Position numbers and translations under genes: made by a program
DNA from: Pseudomonadota bacterium
GTDB lineage: Bacteria; Pseudomonadota; Gammaproteobacteria; Xanthomonadales; Xanthomonadaceae
Assembly: GCA_023391775.1 (NCBI GenBank)
Contig: JAEWAG010000020.1
Span: 1-6,042, forward strand
Direction of reading: 5' to 3'
Length of the DNA: 6,042 nt
Shown: in pieces, positions 1-6,042 of the stretch
Layout of the letters: the number at the start of each line of letters is the position of its first letter
How positions within the stretch are numbered: position 1 is the stretch's first letter
The notes under the pieces: model-generated
The model's input: the letters and a program-made list of their open reading frames with translations, nothing else
Databases searched by the model: none
What the model was told of the DNA's origin: nothing

Positions 1-132
1 GGCCTGGGCCAGCCAGCCGCCGCGGTGGTCCAGGACCAGCAGGGCCACGGCCAGCGCCAGGTAGGCCAACAGCCGCAGCGGGCCGGATTCACCGGGGCGC
101 GCAGCGGGGGGAGAACCGGCGTAGGACGACAC
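1..132 (-). CDS. mreC: Rod shape-determining protein MreC, N-terminal fragment
   Basis: MreC is an inner-membrane protein whose periplasmic part links the MreB cytoskeleton to the elongation peptidoglycan synthases (PBP2, RodA). Only the first 44 codons are here; the gene runs off the left edge. A short polar, Pro/Ala/Gly-rich cytoplasmic stretch (residues 1-18) is followed by a hydrophobic helix at about residues 19-34 (LRLLAYLALAVALLVLD), the expected single N-terminal membrane anchor, and then a basic/aromatic HRGGWL. The start is GTG at 130-132: an in-frame TGA lies only three codons upstream (142-144) and no other start is visible downstream, so the choice is nearly forced. No Shine-Dalgarno sequence precedes it; a C/T-rich tract lies 28-41 bases upstream. 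It follows mreB on the same strand with a 110-base gap, the classical mreB-mreC order, and is probably co-transcribed. The identification rests on the N-terminus plus context. Confidence 0.85.
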   Translation of the reverse strand, partial: MSSYAGSPPAARPGESGPLRLLAYLALAVALLVLDHRGGWLAQA

Positions 133-211
133 GGACGGTGATCAGGCGGGCAGCGCGGCGGAGGAAGGAGTATGGCGGCAGCGGCCGCCTCTGGCGACCG
201 CCGTGCCCGGG

Positions 212-238
212 AGCGCCGACGCGGCGTCGCGAGGCGCT
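212..238 (-). other. GC-rich hairpin just after mreB stop
   Basis: A perfect 6-bp inverted repeat AGCGCC (212-217) / GGCGCT (233-238) encloses a second 3-bp pairing GAC (218-220) / GTC (226-228) with a 5-base loop and a 4-base bulge (229-232). In the mreB transcript it begins 4 bases after the stop codon. No run of T follows on the minus strand, so it does not look like an intrinsic terminator. It may act as an intercistronic mRNA-stabilising or partially attenuating structure between mreB and mreC; that role is inference. Confidence 0.35.
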
Positions 239-242
239 GGCA

Positions 243-1508
<1,266 letters not shown>

Positions 1509-1629
1509 TCATTGCCGGGGCCGGCACATCGCCGGGGTGGCCGGGCCGGGATGCAGCCGGTAACCTTTGCACCGCGGCGCAAGGCCGCAGCCCCCGCCAC
1601 GCGCGCCGCGCGCGCCCGAGTAACAGCCG

Positions 1630-2565
1630 ATGTCCACCCTGATCTGTGGTTCCCTCGCCTACGACACCATCATGGTGTTTCCGGACCAGTTCAAGAACCA
1701 CATCCTGCCGGACAAGGTGCACATCCTGAACGTCTCGTTCCTGGTGCCGCGCATGCGGCGGGAATTCGGCGGCTGCGCCGGCAATATCGCCTACAACCTG
1801 CACCTGCTGGGCGGAAAGCCCGTGCCGATGGGCACCGTGGGTGGCGATTTCGGCCCCTACCGCGAGCACTTCGAGACGCTGGGCATCGACCTGTCGCGGG
1901 TGAAGGTGATCGAGGAGCTGTTCACGCCGCAGGCCTTCATCACCACCGACCACGACAACAACCAGATCACCGCCTTCCATCCCGGCGCGATGATGCGGTC
2001 GCACGAGAACCACGTGAAGGACGTGCCGGGCGTGAGCCTGGGCCTGGTCGGCCCCGACGGCCGTGACGGCATGCTGCAGAACGCGGTCGAGTTCCAGGAG
2101 ATGGGCGTGCCGTTCATCTTCGACCCCGGCCAGGCGATGCCGCTGTTCAACGGCCAGGAGCTGCGCCGCTTCATCGAGCAGGCCGACTACGTGGTGGTCA
2201 ACGACTACGAGTCCAACCTGCTGCAGGACCGCACCGGCTGGAGCGACCGCGAGATCGTGTCCCGGGTCAAGGCCTACATCACCACCCAGGGCCCGCGTGG
2301 CGCCCTGGTCCACACCCCGGAGCAGAGCTACGAGGTGCCGCCGGCGCACGAGCGCCGCGTGGTGGACCCGACCGGCTGCGGCGACGCCTTCCGCGCCGGC
2401 TTGATCTACGGCATCGACAAGGGTTACGACTGGCTGACCATCGGCCGCATGGGCAACCTGATGGGCGCGCTGAAGGTCGAGCACGCCGGCACCCAGAACC
2501 AGCGCTTCGACTTCGCCGAGTTCAACGAGCACTTCCGCCAGCAGTTCGGCTACCGCCTGGACTGA
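1630..2565 (+). CDS. PfkB-family carbohydrate/nucleoside kinase (ribokinase-like)
   Basis: This 311-aa cytoplasmic enzyme belongs to the ribokinase/PfkB superfamily, which transfers the ATP gamma-phosphate to a sugar or nucleoside hydroxyl. Visible family features: N-terminal substrate-site strand CGSLAYDTI (residues 6-14, Asp12 a likely hydroxyl ligand); glycine-rich PfkB signature REFGGCAGNIAYNLHLLGG (44-62); VNDYE (190-194), the N-x-x-E metal/phosphate region; and the C-terminal signature DPTGCGDAF (246-254), with Asp252 as the expected catalytic base in the anion hole. Length is normal. The ATG at 1630 directly begins the family-like MSTLICGS; only a weak GAG precedes it. It is transcribed away from mreB and converges on the cyclase gene. 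Relatives are often labelled adenosine kinase or sugar kinase, but the substrate cannot be read from the sequence. Family assignment is firm; substrate is open. Confidence 0.95.
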   Translation: MSTLICGSLAYDTIMVFPDQFKNHILPDKVHILNVSFLVPRMRREFGGCAGNIAYNLHLLGGKPVPMGTVGGDFGPYREHFETLGIDLSRVKVIEELFTPQAFITTDHDNNQITAFHPGAMMRSHENHVKDVPGVSLGLVGPDGRDGMLQNAVEFQEMGVPFIFDPGQAMPLFNGQELRRFIEQADYVVVNDYESNLLQDRTGWSDREIVSRVKAYITTQGPRGALVHTPEQSYEVPPAHERRVVDPTGCGDAFRAGLIYGIDKGYDWLTIGRMGNLMGALKVEHAGTQNQRFDFAEFNEHFRQQFGYRLD

Positions 2566-2576
2566 CGCAGCGGGGG

Positions 2577-2602
2577 GCCGCGCGGGCGGCCGGCGGCGCG
2601 GC
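2577..2602. terminator. GC-rich inverted repeat between convergent genes
   Basis: GCCGCGC (2577-2583) and GCGCGGC (2596-2602) form exact 7-bp arms around a 12-base GC-only loop, in the 37-base gap between the kinase stop and the cyclase stop (TGA, complement of 2603-2605). The position fits a shared bidirectional terminator for two converging transcripts. No T-run follows on either strand, so the intrinsic-terminator call is weak and Rho may be needed. Confidence 0.35.
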
Positions 2603-5600
2603 TCAGCCCAGCCGCCCCTGCAGGGCCGCGGCGACCCGCGCCGGCTGCAGGCAGGTGGTGAACCGCAGCTGGCCGCGGGCCAGCAGGTCCGGCAGGGAAC
2701 TTCGCAGGTCGTGGTCCCAGCCCCGGGGATCGGCCTCCGGCCCGGCCCCGATGCCCACCCAGCCGTCGCGCCCGGCGGCCTTGGCCGCGTACAGGGCCAG
2801 GTCGGCCAGGTCCAGCGCGCGCCGCCAGTCCACCGCGTCCGGGTAACCCGGCACCAGCGGCAGGGTGGTGAACCCGATCGAGCAGGTCTTGGTCAGCGCA
2901 GCACCGCCGGGCACGTTGAACGGCTCTGCGCGGAACACCTCGCGGATGTGCGTGGCCACCGCCGGGGCGGCGTCGCGGTGGCTGCCGCGGGCGACCACCA
3001 GGAACTCCTCGCCGCCCCAGCGCACCAGGTAGTCGGACTCGCGCAGCACCCGGCGCAGGCGCTCATGCACCTCCACCAGGATCTGGTCGCCGGCGGCGTG
3101 GCCGTGCTCGTCGTTGACCCGCTTGAAGTGGTCGATGTCCACCAGCAGCAGGACCAGGTCCGCGTCAGGGGGTGGCGGCTCGCCCGCGCCCAGGGCGCGC
3201 GCGTGCATGCGCACGGCCAGGGCCAGGTCCGACTCCAGCTGCGGGCCGAGGAAACGGCGGTTGCGCATGCCGGTGAGCGGGTCGGTCAGGCTGGCCTGCT
3301 CCAGCTCGCGCCGGGCCTGTTCCAGCTCGGCGGTGCGTTCGCCCACCCGCCGCTCCAGCTCCAGCCGCTGCCGCTGCAGGCGCCGCACCCGGTACAGGTA
3401 ACTGGCCAGCGCGGCGCCGGCGATGGCGACCAGCGCCGACAGCCGGAACCACCAGGCCTGCCACCACAGCGGGGTGACCTGCAACTCCAGCGAGGCACCC
3501 TCCGCGGCCCAGACGCCGTCCTTGTTGGCCGCGCGCACCCGGAACACGTACCGGCCCGGGGGCAGGTTGGTGTAGGTGGCGAAACGGCGTTCGGCGCCGA
3601 CTTCGATCCATTCCTGGTCGAAGCCCTCCAGCCGGTAGGCGTAGCGGTTGCGCGCCGGATCGGCGAAATGCAGGCCGGCGAAGCCGATGCTGAACACCGA
3701 GACCGAGCTGGGCATCTGCACGCGGGTGGTGCCCGGCCAGGCCCGGTCCAGACGCACCCGCGGGTCGGGCTGCTCGTCGATGGAGCGGTTGAACACCTGG
3801 AAGTCGGTGACCGCCACCAGTGGCGGCACCCGGTTGCCACTGACCTGCCCTGGCCGCACCACGCTGACCCCGCGCAGGCCGCCGAAGTACAGGGTGCCGT
3901 CGGCATCGCGCACGGCGGCGCCGACGAAGTGGCTGCCGCCGGGCAGTCCGTCGGCCTCGTCGTAGTTGCGGATCGCGCCGCTGCCCGGGTCCAGGCGCGA
4001 GATGCCGGCGGTGGTGCTGATCCACAGCAGGCCGTCGTCGTCCTCGAGGATGGCGCCGACCGAGGCCACCGCCAGCCCCTCGGCCGTGCCCCAGTTGCGG
4101 AATTGCAGCGGGCCGCCGGGCTCGCCGGATTCCAGGCGACTGACGCCCGCCGCGGTGCCGATCCACAGCGTGCCGGCACGGTCTTCGTACAGCGCCTGCA
4201 CCCGGTTGCTGCCGATGCTGCGCGGGTCGGACGGGTCGTGCCGGTAGTGCCGGGCGCGGCCGGTGGCCGGATCGAACAGGTCCAGGCCGCCGTCGATGGT
4301 GGCCAGCCAGACCCGGCCCCGGCGGTCCTGGAGCATGCCGATCACGAAGTCGGCGGCGATCGAGTCCGGGTCGGCCGGGTCATGGCGGAAGGCACGCACC
4401 TGGCCGCTGGCCGGGTCCAGCCGGTAAAGGCCGTTGCGGGTGCAGGCCCACAGGCCGGGGTCTCCGGGCCGCTGGTACAGCTGGTAGATGACCGCCGCCG
4501 CGCCCGGGCCCGGCAGCGGCCAGGCGCGGTAACGGCCCTGCCGGTCCAGGTGGCCAAGGCCGGCGTCGGTGCCGACCCAGGCACCGCCGCGTCCGTCGGG
4601 CAGGGTGACCATGGCCGCGTCGGTGGGCAGGCTGTGCGGATCGCCGGGACGGTGGCGGAACACCTCGACCTGGCGGCGGCGCAGGTCGAGGCGGTTGATC
4701 CCGCCCTCGCGGGTGGCCAGCCACAGCACGCCGGGTGACTCCAGACCCAGGTTGTAGACCTTGGCATCGGACAGCTGCAGCGGCCCGCCGCCCGCGGCGC
4801 CGAGGAAGCCGAAGCCGCCGCTGCCCAGGTCGGTACGGCTGGCACCGTTGCCCCAGGTACCGGCCCAGAGGCTGCCGCTGAGGTCCTGGTACAGCGACAG
4901 CACCATGTTGTCGGCCAGGGTGCTGGGGTCGCTGCGGTCGTGGCCGTGGACGATGAACGCCCCCACGGCGGCGTCCAGCTGCAGCAGGCCGCGCCCGCTT
5001 GCGATCCACAGCTGGCCGTCGCGGTCGCGCAGGAAGGCGGACACGCCGGTATCCGCCGGCATGCCCGCCGGCACCGGCAGCGGCTGCAGGTGGCCGTTGC
5101 GCGGCTGCCAGCGGCTGAGCCCTGAAGGCCCTCCCAGCCACAGGCTGCCGTCCTTCTCGGCCATGACCGCTCCGATCCGGTAGCGGGCCGCCATCGCCAC
5201 CGGCGGGGGCAGCTGCAGCGGGTAGTGCACCAGCGCCGCGCCGGGCTGCAGGTGGTCCAGGCCGGAGGCGGTGCGTACCCACAGGCCCCCGTCCGGGGAC
5301 ACGGCCAGCCCGCCCAGCGGGCCGGGCGAGAGTCCGCCGGCCGCGCCGGCCTCCAGCCGCTGCTGCACCTGCCCGTCGGCGGCCAGGCCCAGCAGCACGC
5401 CGGAACTGGCCAGCCAGATCCGCCCGTCCGGATCCTCGGTGATGCTGTGCACCCCGCCTAGGCCACCGGGCGGATCCAGTGACCGGAAGCAGGCCTGGCC
5501 GGGATCGAGCACGTCCACGCCGGCGCGGGTGCCGATCCACAGGCGCCCGGCGCGGTCCAGGTGCAGGGCGTGGATCCAGTTGTCCGACAGGCTGCAGGCG

Positions 5601-5866
5601 TCCTCGCCGTGGCGGAACACGCGCACGCTGTAGCCGTCATAGCGGGCCAGGCCAGCCTGGGTGCCCAGCCAGACCATGCCGCGCCGGTCCTGGGCGATGG
5701 CGATCACCGACTCCTGCGGCAGACCCTGCTCCACCGCCAGGCGGGTGAAGCGCAGCGACTGCGGGGCCTGCGCCAGGCACGGCTGCAGCAGCGCAGCCAG
5801 GACCAGGCCCGCCAGCAGGCGCCAGCGCCATCCGGCGCGGCCATGGATTGTGCAGCCCCCTGTCAC
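2603..5866 (-). CDS. Membrane diguanylate cyclase with Reg_prop propellers, Y_Y_Y and GGDEF domains
   Basis: The predicted 1087-aa sensor enzyme joins two GTP into cyclic di-GMP. Order of parts: signal peptide (residues 1-32, basic AGWRWR then hydrophobic LLAGLVLAALL, likely cleaved after CLA); 14 blade motifs of the Reg_prop type (D-x-x-G-x-L-W-I-G-T-x-x-G-L near 60, 104, 145, 190, 237, 281, 328, 376, 424, 468, 514, 562, 610, 654), fitting two seven-bladed periplasmic propellers; a Y_Y_Y domain (~735-797); one membrane helix (~805-825); a basic/acidic coiled coil (~826-858); and a GGDEF domain (~860-1035). The active site looks intact: VDIDHFK with metal ligand Asp910, and GGEEF at 951-955. 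RESD (942-945), five residues before GGEEF, is the inhibitory I-site. A 48-residue tail follows. There is no phosphoacceptor domain, so signalling should pass through the membrane. The start is GTG at 5866; no better in-frame start precedes the signal peptide. The ligand is unknown. Confidence 0.96.
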   Translation of the reverse strand: MTGGCTIHGRAGWRWRLLAGLVLAALLQPCLAQAPQSLRFTRLAVEQGLPQESVIAIAQDRRGMVWLGTQAGLARYDGYSVRVFRHGEDACSLSDNWIHALHLDRAGRLWIGTRAGVDVLDPGQACFRSLDPPGGLGGVHSITEDPDGRIWLASSGVLLGLAADGQVQQRLEAGAAGGLSPGPLGGLAVSPDGGLWVRTASGLDHLQPGAALVHYPLQLPPPVAMAARYRIGAVMAEKDGSLWLGGPSGLSRWQPRNGHLQPLPVPAGMPADTGVSAFLRDRDGQLWIASGRGLLQLDAAVGAFIVHGHDRSDPSTLADNMVLSLYQDLSGSLWAGTWGNGASRTDLGSGGFGFLGAAGGGPLQLSDAKVYNLGLESPGVLWLATREGGINRLDLRRRQVEVFRHRPGDPHSLPTDAAMVTLPDGRGGAWVGTDAGLGHLDRQGRYRAWPLPGPGAAAVIYQLYQRPGDPGLWACTRNGLYRLDPASGQVRAFRHDPADPDSIAADFVIGMLQDRRGRVWLATIDGGLDLFDPATGRARHYRHDPSDPRSIGSNRVQALYEDRAGTLWIGTAAGVSRLESGEPGGPLQFRNWGTAEGLAVASVGAILEDDDGLLWISTTAGISRLDPGSGAIRNYDEADGLPGGSHFVGAAVRDADGTLYFGGLRGVSVVRPGQVSGNRVPPLVAVTDFQVFNRSIDEQPDPRVRLDRAWPGTTRVQMPSSVSVFSIGFAGLHFADPARNRYAYRLEGFDQEWIEVGAERRFATYTNLPPGRYVFRVRAANKDGVWAAEGASLELQVTPLWWQAWWFRLSALVAIAGAALASYLYRVRRLQRQRLELERRVGERTAELEQARRELEQASLTDPLTGMRNRRFLGPQLESDLALAVRMHARALGAGEPPPPDADLVLLLVDIDHFKRVNDEHGHAAGDQILVEVHERLRRVLRESDYLVRWGGEEFLVVARGSHRDAAPAVATHIREVFRAEPFNVPGGAALTKTCSIGFTTLPLVPGYPDAVDWRRALDLADLALYAAKAAGRDGWVGIGAGPEADPRGWDHDLRSSLPDLLARGQLRFTTCLQPARVAAALQGRLG

Positions 5867-5880
5867 AGCTTCCCTTCCCC
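5867..5880 (-). promoter_or_regulatory. Ribosome-binding site deciding the GTG start of the cyclase
   Basis: On the minus strand the purine run GGGGAAGGGAAG ends two bases before GTG; its GAAGGGA core (complement of 5871-5877) is 4 bases from the start codon. This supports GTG at 5866 as the start, which also gives a complete signal peptide. The nearby ATG at 5844 is out of frame. Confidence 0.55.
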
Positions 5881-5942
5881 GCGATGGCCGCGGCTATCCC
5901 GGCCATTGTGTCGGCCTGCGCCCCCGGCCGCTTTAGGGCCAG

Positions 5943-5956
5943 GTGCGCCGGCGCAC
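5943..5956. promoter_or_regulatory. 14-bp perfect palindrome, possible operator
   Basis: GTGCGCCGGCGCAC is its own reverse complement with no spacer, and symmetry ends on both sides (G at 5942 and G at 5957). It sits 76 bases upstream of the cyclase start codon, where an operator could lie. GC-rich DNA yields such palindromes by chance fairly often, and I know of no regulator with exactly this site, so the operator role is only a suggestion. Confidence 0.25.
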
Positions 5957-6042
5957 GCCCAGTATGGATCGCCCTGTGCCTGCAGGCGACCGGACGCCTT
6001 GCCGCGGCGTGCCCGCAACGGCCACCGGCTGTGGGGCGCGCC

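Larger units (their letters stand above)
5867..6042. other. Upstream region of the cyclase, no established gene
   Basis: These 176 bases to the right edge hold the cyclase ribosome-binding site and a 14-bp palindrome (5943-5956). I see no convincing -35/-10 pair: CATACT on the minus strand (complement of 5962-5967) matches four of six -10 bases but lacks a -35 partner. One minus-strand frame is open from the right edge to a TGA at 5863-5865 that overlaps the cyclase GTG; its Gly/Arg/Ala-rich product resembles nothing I recognise and it is not called a gene. Confidence 0.5.

Noticed and set aside
2711..4738. 675-codon plus-strand frame opposite the cyclase
   Set aside because: It is antisense to the GGDEF, Y_Y_Y and propeller coding region; its Val/Gln/Ala/His-rich translation shows no family motif. 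Length alone is explained by GC bias.
4380..5540. 386-codon minus-strand frame inside the cyclase in another frame
   Set aside because: It is an Arg/Pro/Ala/Gly-rich alternate-frame reading of the propeller repeats, with no independent start signal or homology.
4154..5542. Identical 15-base repeats GGTGCCGATCCACAG at 4154-4168 and 5528-5542
   Set aside because: They encode the conserved LWIGT core of blades 12 and 2, so they reflect protein repeat structure and codon bias rather than a separate DNA repeat element.
5963..6042. Plus-strand ATG frame open to the right edge
   Set aside because: Only 26 codons are visible, there is no ribosome-binding site, and the peptide has no recognisable features.

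Overview
The window is very GC-rich (roughly 70% by eye, not computed) and looks like chromosomal DNA of a gammaproteobacterium of the Xanthomonadaceae/Lysobacteraceae (Lysobacter, Luteimonas, Pseudoxanthomonas and relatives). The MreB and PfkB-kinase proteins resemble what I recall of Xanthomonas-group orthologues, and a PfkB kinase beside mreB is an arrangement I associate with that group. This placement rests on recalled family sequences, not a search. I see no mobile element, CRISPR array, tRNA or rRNA.

Layout: (1) 1-132, minus strand, the first 44 codons of mreC, cut by the window edge. (2) 243-1289, minus, complete mreB (348 aa), first gene of the rod-shape operon; a GC-rich hairpin lies between mreB and mreC. 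(3) 1290-1629, a 340-base divergent intergenic region with the mreB leader, candidate back-to-back promoters sharing a near-palindromic -10 region, and a perfect hairpin. (4) 1630-2565, plus, a PfkB-family kinase of unproven substrate. (5) 2566-2602, a 37-base convergent spacer holding a GC-rich inverted repeat. (6) 2603-5866, minus, a 1087-aa membrane-anchored diguanylate cyclase with signal peptide, 14 Reg_prop blade motifs, Y_Y_Y domain, one membrane helix, coiled coil and an intact GGEEF domain with an inhibitory site. (7) 5867-6042, its upstream region, with a 14-bp perfect palindrome and no gene I can establish.

Functionally there are three units. mreB-mreC build the cytoskeletal elongation machinery. 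The kinase is transcribed away from them and probably serves nucleoside or sugar metabolism. The cyclase would convert a periplasmic signal into cytoplasmic c-di-GMP; it converges on the kinase, so nothing suggests co-transcription with the shape genes. No clearly new multi-gene system is present. The most interesting points are the shared divergent promoter region, a Ser at a normally Ile position in MreB, a small Arg-rich frame with a consensus ribosome-binding site antisense to the mreB leader, and the architecture and unexplained tail of the cyclase.
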